Assembly: GCA_036877525.1 (NCBI GenBank)
Contig: JAZGTH010000007.1
Span: 1,785,501 to 1,849,500 of the forward strand
Source of the DNA: Chromobotia macracanthus
Taxonomy: Eukaryota > Chordata > Actinopteri > Cypriniformes > Botiidae
Length of the DNA stretch: 64,000 nucleotides
Reading direction: 5' to 3'
The notes below the pieces were generated by a model. It searched no databases. It was given only the letters and a program-made list of their open reading frames with translations, and was not told where the DNA came from. This document shows, piece after piece, positions 36,946 through 47,800 of this stretch (position 1 is its first letter; each line of letters begins with the position of its first letter). The position numbers were made by a program, and so were the translations under genes.

Positions 36946-37130
36946 CAACTGTTTCTTGAGAAAAGGAAATATCAACACTATTTTCTCTCCTTGAGAAAAG
37001 GAAATATCAACACTATTTTCTCTCGTTGAGAAAAGGAAATATCAACACTATTTTCTCTCCTTGAGAAAAGGAAATATCAACACTATTTTCTCTCCTTGAG
37101 AAAAGGAAATATCATCACTATTTTCTCTAT
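36447..37130. repeat. hairpin minisatellite, about 34-36-bp unit, about 18 copies
   Basis: The unit contains TTTTCTCtcctTGAGAAAA followed by GGAAATAT and CAACAC. TTTTCTC and GAGAAAA are exact inverted arms, so each repeat can form a small stem-loop. Variants differ by ctcc/ctcg and attaac/atcaac. The array is interrupted at 36871-36945 by an A/T homopolymer block. It lies in the first intron of calcrl, about 0.4 kb from the promoter. Confidence 0.93.
36871..36945. other. A/T homopolymer block inside minisatellite
   Basis: A run of A, then long T runs separated by a short A stretch, replaces about two repeat units, and the phase resumes with a damaged unit. Either a slippage product or, more likely, a consensus error in a hard-to-assemble tract. 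Confidence 0.6.
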
Positions 37131-37466
37131 TATACAAACTCACTATTTTGAGTTTTTCTCGTCTTGTTTTTCTTTCAGCTGTTTTACATATATTCTCTGC
37201 TCCTGACACAGGTGCTCTTACAGTGCTGAAATAACATGACAGTGTGATGGTCATACAGTTAATATGACACACATCGTGCATTGATCTCGACACACTTTAT
37301 CACTGGCACGATGCATTACACACATGCACAAACACAATCTCATAAACATGCTGTAACATAACAGACATTACAGTCGTGCATATTAAATTCAGCATAATAA
37401 CTCCAACAGGCTGCCATTTAAGTCGCAGTATTTATATGCAATAATTACAGGGCGAGCCCTTCTTAC

Positions 37467-37680
37467 CCGTGCATTAGATCCAGCGTGTGATCGGATGCTG
37501 GAGATCAATAATCAGACATCACTTTCCGTCGTGCGTTTAAATGACCCGACGAGCGCGTGCACGCGCCGCACGCTCACGCGAACGACGACGTCAGTCGACC
37601 TGTGCGCATCCGCCGCGGTAGCTTCCTGTGACGTCACCGCCAGCCCTTTCTATGACGTCGTTGACGTATAATACAGAGTT
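37467..37680 (-). promoter_or_regulatory. calcrl: calcrl CpG-rich promoter and probable leader exon 1
   Basis: The segment is dense in CpG (for example GCGCGTGCACGCGCC). On the minus strand a strong donor (GCACGG/gtaag) lies at 37466-37465, so a non-coding first exon probably ends at 37467. A consensus CRE (TGACGTCA) is at 37629-37636, a near-CRE GACGTCAG at 37587-37594, and TGACGTC/TGACGT at 37653 and 37662. No clear TATA box is seen on the minus strand. The exact start site is unknown. Confidence 0.65.
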
Positions 37681-38164
37681 CGTGTTTTATAGTTAATGTG
37701 TCGACGTTTCACATTCAGACGGGCTCACTTAAAGCCTGTATGGATGGCATGTGTGAACGAAATCAAACGGCGCACAAATAAGCAGTTTGGCTTGGTAAAA
37801 CAACGCTTAAACTCTTTCTAAATGGTTTGTAGTTTGCTGATATCTTGCGGTCCACATTTATTATAACTCATAATTCATGAACGTGTGTTCAATTCTTCGG
37901 GCAAAACGGATGTCATCCACCTGAAAGTCATTATAAATCTTTATTTAATGAGAGTGCGTTTAATAGCGGAATATTAACAGTAAATACGCGCAACAGCGCC
38001 ATCTTGTGTAAGAAACGACACAACGCCTGTACAGCAAGCAGCTTTTTCTCACTTTTCCCCCCACATACTTACTTACAGTTCTTCATATATTAAAATATAT
38101 AAAAGCATATTTAATCACACATGCAACTGCTACAAACGGAGCTTCTGGTTGAGGAAAAATGCTT
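37681..38164. other. short spacer between tfpi 3' end and calcrl promoter
   Basis: About 0.5 kb with no exon. tfpi and calcrl are transcribed in the same direction, so the calcrl promoter sits just after the tfpi terminator region. Confidence 0.5.
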
Positions 38165-38744
38165 TGAGACAGATTTCACTGCACAACTTTATTGCACAAT
38201 GCTTGTACAAGAACACAGAAGATATCTGAATGTATCCGTGTAATACAAAGGCAAAGAATTAGTAGTGGGAAGACTGAGAACAATTAAAATAATATTACAA
38301 ATAATTACAGAAGGAAGAATGACTGGGAACAGCAAATATTAAAAACAGCCATAAATATTCAGTGTTAAATAGCCCCAGAGGTAGCAAAAACATACAACGC
38401 TACAGAAATACAACTGTAATGATAGAACAAGTAATTTTAAATTGAATTAGTCTTTCCCTAAAAAATAATGTTGAGCGGCTAAACAATCCTCCGTTTTGTC
38501 TATTAAAAGGCCAGTTTAAAATGAATTAACTCAGATTTATGCAAGACAGAAATGCATGGGTCCGCATTGTGGAAGATACAACTGTTTCTGGTAGTCTGAT
38601 AGTTTCTGATAGTTTAGCATTTGGTATATGTTACATCCAGTGACCCCTGTCTCAGGGTGTGATTCAAAGTTCAAACATCCTAGATTCAGATTCTAGGCAA
38701 GACCCCAGTTATGTCACAGCCTCAATTGAGTTAACATGTATGTC
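38165..38744 (-). terminator. tfpi: tfpi 3' UTR with poly(A) signal
   Basis: The minus strand carries AATAAA at 38193-38188 in the context TGCAATAAAGTTGTG, followed within 30 nt by TG-rich sequence. It is a canonical signal placed about 0.55 kb after the tfpi stop codon, so cleavage near 38165-38175 is likely. Confidence 0.75.
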
Positions 38745-38812
38745 TTAGACAGATCGTAATAAGATGTCTGAGGTCCTCGTCTTTATTCGTATTTGCCTTC
38801 TCTGAATAGGAT
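38745..38812 (-). CDS. tfpi: tfpi last exon, basic C-terminus
   Basis: 68 nt ending in TAA at 38747-38745. It encodes DPIQRRQIRIKTRTSDILLR then SV. The cluster of Arg/Lys corresponds to the basic TFPI-alpha tail that binds factor V acidic regions and heparin-like glycans. It is shorter than the mammalian tail. Confidence 0.85.
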
Positions 38813-41800
38813 CTAAAAATGAAAACAATTAATACAAACTGACACTGAAACTATAAACCAATTAACACTTTAAGCATTTATACTTTCATAATACTTTTAT
38901 TTATATACTTTTATTTATACATTTATAAAATGTTACTAAACGTGGGGCCGAGGTAACTCACCTTTCATGCACTTTTTCATGCAGTGTCTTTTGTAGACAA
39001 AGTTGTTTTTGTTGCCTCCACAGCCGCTGTAGCGGAACAGCTGACATCTGCCAGTTCTGGGGTTGTAGACGTATCTTCTCTCTGATCCGCCACAATCACC
39101 CCGGTCAACTGGACTCATGCAGAGCTCAGGGGGAGTAAACTCTGAAATCAAACAATACAATCTCAGCACCAGTTTCAGTTAATGTGTAAAATAATCATGC
39201 ATACACGTTACATGAGCTGTAAGATGTATGTGAGCCACCAGATGGCAGTAAACTCTAAACAGTGTACAGTGGCACCAAATATAAGCCACAATTCCATATG
39301 TACTAATGTCATTGCATTAGATAACGCCGTATCTAACAATATCTATCAAAGTGCTGTTTATTTTTAAGAGAACAAGCAAACGTCTTTAGTAAAATTTTCT
39401 TTTTAGAAAAAGAGGACTGTTTAGTTTTAAATGAACAAAACATATTTGGACATTGTTTCAATATTCGATTGGTTATTGCCAAAGCGCTCTCTGTTTATAT
39501 TTTAAATATACTTGCGTTACGCTGTCTATAAAGCCTGTCTGAAACTTTTCCCAACATGTCTTCACTGCCAGCAAGCCGGCTAAGCTTTCTGATGCAGCCA
39601 TAATAAACTCAAGGGTACATTGCCCTCAGAACTCATATGAAGTACTCTGATATAAATAATCTGTCTAGATTCAGTGTCCACATTCAAAGATTACACATTG
39701 TCCAGCTTCACATCTGAAGCTATGCATTCGCGTGTATGGGCTGCGTGACTACAATATGTGACTTATTGGAAATGTTGTCTCACCTGCTTCCTGTGCAGCT
39801 GGTCGTGACTCTTTAAGCAGTGGCACATATGATACATTCAAAGGCACTTCATCTAAAACAATTGAATACATATAATGAGTACCATGATTATAGTTCAGAT
39901 AAACACATAAAACAAGACAACAGGAATGGCTCATATTTTTCTGTCTTAGTCTGACTGTGACTCTCTGACGGTTACAGCACTCAGTGCATGTTTAACAGAG
40001 GACTGTAGCAACATGTCCAATACAAAAAGAAAATGTTTTCTGACAATAATAAAATATCAGCAAGTGAATCGTGTGAGTTATCTATCTCACCATGTTTACG
40101 GATGGATTCTGTAGCAGGTTTGGCTTTTTCTTCCACCAGCTTTGATGGAGCATTCAGATCCATGTGGTTTGAGTCAGCTACAGAGAAGTTAAAAATGAAC
40201 ACCGATATAGTATCTGTTGTCCTCTTAACACATTTCCTGCCTGACCAGGTTTATTGCTTTTACATTAGAATGTACGCTGGCACAAAGAACTGTTCATTGC
40301 TTTAATGTTAGAGTAGGCAATTTCGAAGAAGCTAGCAATAGCAACCTAGCTTTGAAACATCTGTTCAGAGTGATTTCCAAAGCCACACCTCCTCCAATAG
40401 TGTGTGGAGGTATGCAACTACACAGTTTGACAGACAAGTAGGACATCCTATCATTGCATTTGGACTGTATGCATTGACTGGACAAACATTTTATGGTCCT
40501 GCGCATAGAAGATATATAAATATATTTATTAATATATAATTATATATGCTATCAAGACCAGAAGAGACTTAACTAGCTTAATAAAAAAAATATTCCTGGA
40601 AAAGATCACCTACCCTGCCCGGCAGAACACACATTGTTTTCAGAACTTCTTTGGTATATTGTACTTTAATAAAAACACCATCATCATTCACTCAGTCTCA
40701 TGTTGTGCCAACCAGGGTTTTATTCCCCTGCAGGACTGTGCCAGGCTGAGTTTAAATTAAAAGTGTTAATTATCCTTTGAAATGAAGGTTATTGAGGGCT
40801 CACAATACCCAAGGGCTAATATATTTGTTATGCAAATGCCTTTAATCACTGAGCGTGTACAAAAACAATGTCATTATTCAGAACTGTTGAGACAAGAGGT
40901 GTTTTGTTTGCTAATACATACATTGACATCTGGCCTGGCAATCTTTGATACTCTTAAAGTTGTTGGCATTTCCAAAGCAACCACCATAAAAGAATTGTTT
41001 GCATTCCTTGCTCTTGATATCGAAAAAATAACGTGGCACCAGACCCCGGCACAGCCCCGGCTCTTCCTCCAGGTGACATGGGCTCTTATTCTCTAAAAAA
41101 CAACACAGAAGATGGAACAGACCATAATTTATTTACTAAATTTATTTTGTAACGTTTTTGTCATTAACATTGAACTTTACATTTAAATAGGTGCATTTTT
41201 ATGGAATCGCATACAATATGCACACAATGTCAGAAAAGATATCAGTGATATATGTGTCCTGAGAAGTCATACCAGTTCATATATTTTGTAAACAACAATA
41301 TAAGAACCAATGAAGTGACCCGCCCACTGAAACTAGCCAATCAGAATTGGTCTCTGCCTACGAATGATCTTACGTGTTTAAGTTTGCTGACGTCACAAAA
41401 AATGTGATGTCAGCAAACTTAAACGTCTTAGGCAGGCAGGTTTTTAAGAGAGGATGTGCGGTTGAAATTTGTAAAAAATTGTCTTGAATGGAAGTTCTCG
41501 AATAACCGTTACACCTTAAGTGCTTCTGTATTACTTCTTATGCAAGATTAATTGCGTAATAACAACATTCACAACAGAGAGACCATAAAATATTAATTTA
41601 GCTGTTGAGTATTTCATAATTAAACTAGACAAATATTGCAATTGATTAGTAAAGCAATGGCTTGCAGCAGTAACGCAACACCTCACCTCTCCCCTTAACA
41701 AACACCCTGGCTCTAAGCCACAGAGAGGCTGGTGTGATTGATACAGTTTAGCTTCACCTATAGCACATATCCTGTTGATAAATTAATGGCTGGATTCCAA

Positions 41801-44800
41801 GGCTCCACAAATTACAAAAATCAATTAATTTCCATCCACATTTTTGCTCTGTAATGCATAATGTATTTATGGCCCCTGCGAATTAAAATATTTCTCAGGA
41901 TTGGCTATCCATCATGGCGAAAGGCAGCTTTAATCCAATCAGCTGTGAGGAATCATCAGGTTATTTTATTTTCCTCTCTTTTTTCCATTTAAATTGGGTT
42001 TAGTGGAGTTGATGAGCAGTGCTGAACACAGACTGAAGCCAGTCTTTGCTGATTATACTGCTCAAAAGTGACTCAAATGGGATTAAATGCTGATTAAACG
42101 TTGAGTAAACGCTGTGAGTAAGCAGAAAATCTTGCTGGAAAAACAGATCAAGTCAGGGAAAATGTATTTATTTACATCTTATGTGAGCAGGACAGTTTAA
42201 TGTGTGTTGGCTCAGTGGTTAAGGAGCTATGCTGGCAACAAAGAATCAAGGGTCCCAAATAAGGGTGAACATTACCAGCAAGCTACAAAGATCAGAGGCT
42301 GTATGAGGAAGAGACTAACCACTAGACAGGGTGCATCTAATAAACAAATATTGGCTTCATCATCAATTAGAGAAAAAGTCTCTTTTAATCCATTTATCTG
42401 TCTTATAAAATGACAAAAGCAACAAACTTAAGGTGCATTAAACATTTCAATCACTAGATGGCGACAAATATCACTTTTTGTACTCTAACGCATTTTCCTT
42501 ATGCTGAGTGATTTCTCCACAATCTGCTCTTTACAAAGGATCTGTAAATAGTGACGACTTCTTTACGTGTTGTAATTGTAACACTAGAAGTGTTAAATTT
42601 GTAGATAAAGAAAAGTGGATGACCACAGTATATAGCAACTTGTTTGTCAGTGCTGGAAATGAGGAGAGCAGACCAAAAGAATCCAAACACAGCAGTCAAC
42701 TTTCTTCAGTGTCTCTGCGGGATCTCGGGCAGTGCTTCATATTCATTTTTGAGTGCTCATGTCCTTGGAGGTGTTTGTCTAAAAAAGCTGCAAAGTTTCT
42801 ATTTTTTCCACTCTGTGGCTGTTATGAGACAGAGGCTTGTTTGGCTGTCATGTTTGTGTCTGTTTGGTGTTGATTATGGTGGTGACCTCTCACAGGAGGC
42901 AGCAGAGTTCAGGCATCGCAGGTTCCCGTCCAATTCTCAAAGACCCCTGCTGGAAACCGTAATGAGATGTGACTCACCCGACCAAAGTGCTGTAAATAAT
43001 CCAGCACAGCCTGACATTTCTGTGAACTGCACATTTGTCCTGTTTTTAATGGGAGAAAGACAAGGATCCATCGTAATTCTCTGAAATAATCAGTTGGTTC
43101 AAATGGCATCTTTCATCTCTCTGGATAGTCAGTTCCATGTCTGTCATGTTCTTTGCAAACTGAATCCCAATATTAAAGATGAAACATGATCATAATAGTA
43201 CAGTTTGGTATTTGATTTGATGTGTTTATCTTTCATTAGAGTAGAATTTTTTTGTATTTATCATAAATCTTGTACTTTACAAGATTGTTCTTTAGGTCAT
43301 AATTATGACATATTCTGGGTGTAAACAGTACCATAAATAAGCAATAATTGCAGCACTACACCAAAACCCTGTACTACATGATTGTTTTTATGGCCTGTTC
43401 ACATGCCTATAAAAGTCTGTTACAACAGAATCTGTGTGTTATAGCTATGATTACATAATCACTGTATAATTCTATTGCAGGTTCAGGATGCTGAATGGTC
43501 AATACAGAATTCTGGTTGTGCTATTAAACATGATATAGAGCAAATTACATTTGGAAGTGTTGACGACACCTTACTCACCTTCTCTAAGTTAGCATTTGAA
43601 GTGTGCAAGGCATTACTGTCTGTTTGTGGGCATTTAGGCAGAGCAATAGCTACTTTATTTGAATCAGACTGTTACCTTGATAACATAGCAGCAACTCAAG
43701 GTTGTTATGTTGTGATTATACTCTAACCACACGCCCTTTAGCCGTTACTATATTCACAAAGGAAACAGTACCATACTGCTTAAGTCTACATTAGTAATGT
43801 AGGTTGTTTCTTTGTTTCATTAAACCCAAGACACTCTTACCTGGAATGCCGTTTGTAAGCTGGGTGGAACATTCTCATGGTGAATGACTCCCCAATTTTT
43901 GATGAAATTGTTATTTTGAAAGTTCTAGGAAAGTTAAAGACGTCCAGCTTTTTAGATGTTGTATTAACATTATTGCTTGGTTTTAAGAATGTTATACAAA
44001 CTTTTTAAATTCTTTAACATTTTCGAAACGTCCACTTACAACTTACGAGTACCACTTTGATATATATAGCGAAAATGTTATGCTAACATTAATGCAAGAA
44101 CATTTTTGATAACTCTGAGAGAACTATTAGAGAATGTTAGCCAACATTCCCTGTTGGGTCTGGGTCAGGCCATGCGATACACTGCATGGCCTGACCCAGT
44201 GAAAACTGAAATTGAGTTTCACAAAGCATACGTCTTCATTCTAAAGATTTCCTTTCTAAAAGTTCTCTTTAGACACTTGGCTGAGGACGAGCGTTAATGT
44301 TTTTATTTTTTGTTTATTTGACATTGAAGAGCACTGGTACGGTAAACATTACGTTGGCTTACCTTTCACAAGACACATTTGCTCACATTCCTCCCTGGTC
44401 TCGAAATTGTTGGTGTTGCCTTGACAACCTCCATATTCGAAGGGCTCGCAGCGACCTGTGTCAATGTCGAAGTAGAATCTGTCCTTTATCGCCTTGCAGG
44501 GCCCTTCGTCCTTCTTCAGGGCACATGAGTGATGGAAAATATGGTGCTCAGATCTCACTCCATCTGCTGAGAGTGGAAAGAAGCCAGCAGTTATAATTCA
44601 TAAAGCTCTGTGTGAAGAACATTAACCCATTAACTGTAATCTTTCAACCAACGTTTTGTATGGGGGGTTAAAGATCTTTCTAGTATCTGTATATAACTAT
44701 AGGCCTACGTTTCACCCATGCGTAACTAAATGTGGTTGAAGTGAAGCTGTGTAGATATTAAGGATATCGCAGCTTTGCCGCTGGGCTTTTAACGCTTGGT

Positions 44801-47800
44801 TAAATCAGGCTAAACCGCCTACTCCTGCACTCTCCAGCCAATCAGAAAGATAAAATGCTTTTTCTTGAATATAAATTGTGACAGCTTGAATAAAATTATC
44901 TTTCTTTCCTCAGTAGGCACTCAATCCCCACCAAGAGTAAATCTTATAAAACTGCTGTAAAACAGTGTTAAAGGACCAGCCAGAAAGAAACTGTCATGAC
45001 TGACTCATGCTGTTCCAAAACCGTGATTTTCTTTCTCCATTAAAAGACAAAACAAGATGTTTGGGAGAATGCTTGTTCTGTTCTTTTCTGTACAATGAAA
45101 GTGAATTGTGGACATCGTAGCATGTTTTGACATGCCATATTTGAATGTAGGCAACGTGAATGCGATTCGAGGTTGCAGCAAAGGAAGATTTTTATCAGTT
45201 TGTTTGACGGAGGAAGATAATCAGTCAAAGCAATCATGGTCTCAGCTGTCTTGGAATGACACGTCTGTTTTAAGGTGCTTTTTGTCATTTACAGAGCTTG
45301 ACAGCTTCGATCAACATTCACTTTTGTTGTATATAAAACAGCAGTGGAAAATTTCTGTTAAACTTTCTGTTCTTTTTGGGCTGCATGGAGGAAAGAAACA
45401 TCATTTTTGTTATATTTCTGAGTGTACTGTTCCTTTAAATGCCTGCTGTGAAAAGGGAACTCTCTATAGTACTTCCTGTTCACACAAGGACTAAATCTAC
45501 AGCACCACAAATGAAGTAACAGATGGTCTTAGACTTGAGTGACAACATCCTGTTGGCAGCTGGATCACTTGTCCTTTCGCATCCTGATGTTCATCTCGCT
45601 ACGGCTCTCAACACTGTCTCTCTCCCTGCTGCCCTTGGGTTGGAGAGCTCTGGCACGATCTTCCACATTCCCGTGGCTTCCTCTGCATAAATTCTACCAT
45701 GTATAGAAGCAGACACACTAATCCATGCCCCATAGCCTACATGTTATCGCTTTGCTATTGTTCCATCCCATTAAAAGGAAAAATCCCAAATGAGATCTCT
45801 TTAATATCTCAGTTGCTTCTTCTAGACACCAATGGGATTAAATGAGACTTTTGCTCAAGGCTCCTAATCTTAATTTGAATTATTCTCTGTTGTGACAGAC
45901 AAGCAAAAAGTCACCCAGTAGGAAATGCAACACAGATGCAGACTTGCATGTTTTTATTTCAAAGTTCTGCAGCACAAATAGGAATCGATCCGTTTCTGTA
46001 GCTTAACTGGTACCATACTGCACTTCTGAATATCAAGGTCATGGGTTTGATTCCCAGGAAGACATGTTTATCCTGACTGCCCTGTACAGAATTTGTGAAA
46101 AAGCAAGCACAAATTGAAAGCTTGCATCTCAAGGCAACCTGAGTTTTTTCTTCTTTGCTTTCATGAAAAATGCCAGTAACAGTTTGACTACAGTGAAACC
46201 AATGAACAAATAATGCCGTTTCTTTGACCTGCATTAATAAGTCATTGGCTTTTTCATATACTTTCATATAGTTTTGAAACACATAACGTTGTTTAACAAC
46301 GTCCAGTGTATCAAAACAAGGTTTATTCAAACCAATAGTTGGATCTGCACACTTCCTAAAATGTAATGTCTGAAACTGAGAAACTGAGGGAGAAACATAT
46401 CTGTCTGCTAAAATATCATTTACCAGCTTCTTTTTAGCCAAGCTGAAATGTTCTGAACTTCTTGGCTTCAGTTTCAACACACTTTAATTTGGATACTAGA
46501 ACTACCCAAAACTGGTGCTTAGCCAAAGTCATTGCTAATGCCGAGCTTGGGCAGGTTGCCCCAAGTTGAGACTCAGTCCTGGCTTGTTTATGTACCTGTC
46601 AAGAATAGTAGGTGTTGATTTCATCACAAACTGGAATTCTGAGGAGAAACTTCAGGAACTCTTAGTCTCGTAAAAGAGAAGGACCGTTACAATGCATTTT
46701 AATATCTGCACTGCAGTTAATGTTTGCTTAAGGTTTGTTTTGTGGTTACCTGAGCAGCGATGCTGTGATTAATACGTCAACAGCAGATTTGAACTGTAAC
46801 ACAATGACACAGAAATATTTAACATTTGTAAATTAGTAACCGGTTTATTCATTGTGTAGAATGTGAGGAACTGTCCTCTTTCCCTAAGCTACAGTAAGCT
46901 ACAGATAAAGCTTGACAAAATTATAATGTGTTTTGATTTGTTTGACTCAACCCTGTAAAGTGCACTGACCTGTTACCTGCTTTTGTTCGTCTAGCCTTAG
47001 GCTTGGTTTGCCAAGCTGACACTGTAAACCATCTCGCTCTACAGAATGGTCTGCTTACTTGCAACTCCTAAAAATCCCTGACAGAACTTGTTTATTCTAC
47101 CACCGTTCAGTAATAACGACAATGGGTGACCTAGTAAACCCTGTAGCATCAGATCCCATGAATCTCTTATGGGACTAAAAATCCGCCTCACTGTCACCCG
47201 ATGCAATTATCTGAGGTCTGCAGTTCAGAGCTCACTGAAGCAGATAATCCTATACACCCAAATTAATCATCCTCGGGCTACAAGTGACTGCACGAGAGCT
47301 TTCTTCCTCTTTAAATGAGCATGTGGCCAGCAGTCTGCTGGACCATATGGAGCTCCTGATGTGGACACAGGTTACACATAAGGCTGAGGGGGGAAATAAC
47401 CCGAAGCATCACATAGGATACTGTAAGGTGTCAATCTGAGATAACTATTTATGGAATAGCAGGTTAATCACCAACAATGAAGGCTTAACTGATTTCGTGC
47501 CATCTCTCCTTGCAAGCCACAGTCAGTCTGTATATAATGCTTAAAGTGGGAAATTGAGACCAGTGATCTCCCACTAAACATTAGAAGGCATAATTATTAA
47601 TATTATATATTAATCTATACTATAATATAGATTCCCCCTGAAAAACAACTGCAAATCCTAGCAGAGAAAAGGTTTTAAGGTCATCGGGTAGATCCCAATG
47701 ATCTTCCCAAAAAAATAGATCTTTTCCATGCATGCATGAACACCATTTCCAGAGCTTGAAATGTCAGTGCAGAAGATGTGCCAACAGAGGTGTAAAGAGA

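Noticed and set aside
36447..37130. CRISPR-like palindromic repeats
   Set aside because: Repeats are head-to-tail with no distinct spacers and lie in a calcrl intron.
40782..41096. 104-codon plus-strand frame
   Set aside because: It is the antisense shadow of the tfpi Kunitz 2 exon.
42508..43084. Two overlapping open frames of 121 and 146 codons on the plus strand
   Set aside because: They lie antisense in a tfpi intron, overlap in different frames and show Cys/Ser/Phe-rich random composition with no family pattern.
43475..43726. 83-codon plus-strand frame after an acceptor-like 'ctattgcag'
   Set aside because: No recognised family, antisense to tfpi and no partner exon; probably chance or repeat sequence.
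44297..44596. 99-codon plus-strand frame
   Set aside because: Antisense shadow of the tfpi Kunitz 1 exon.
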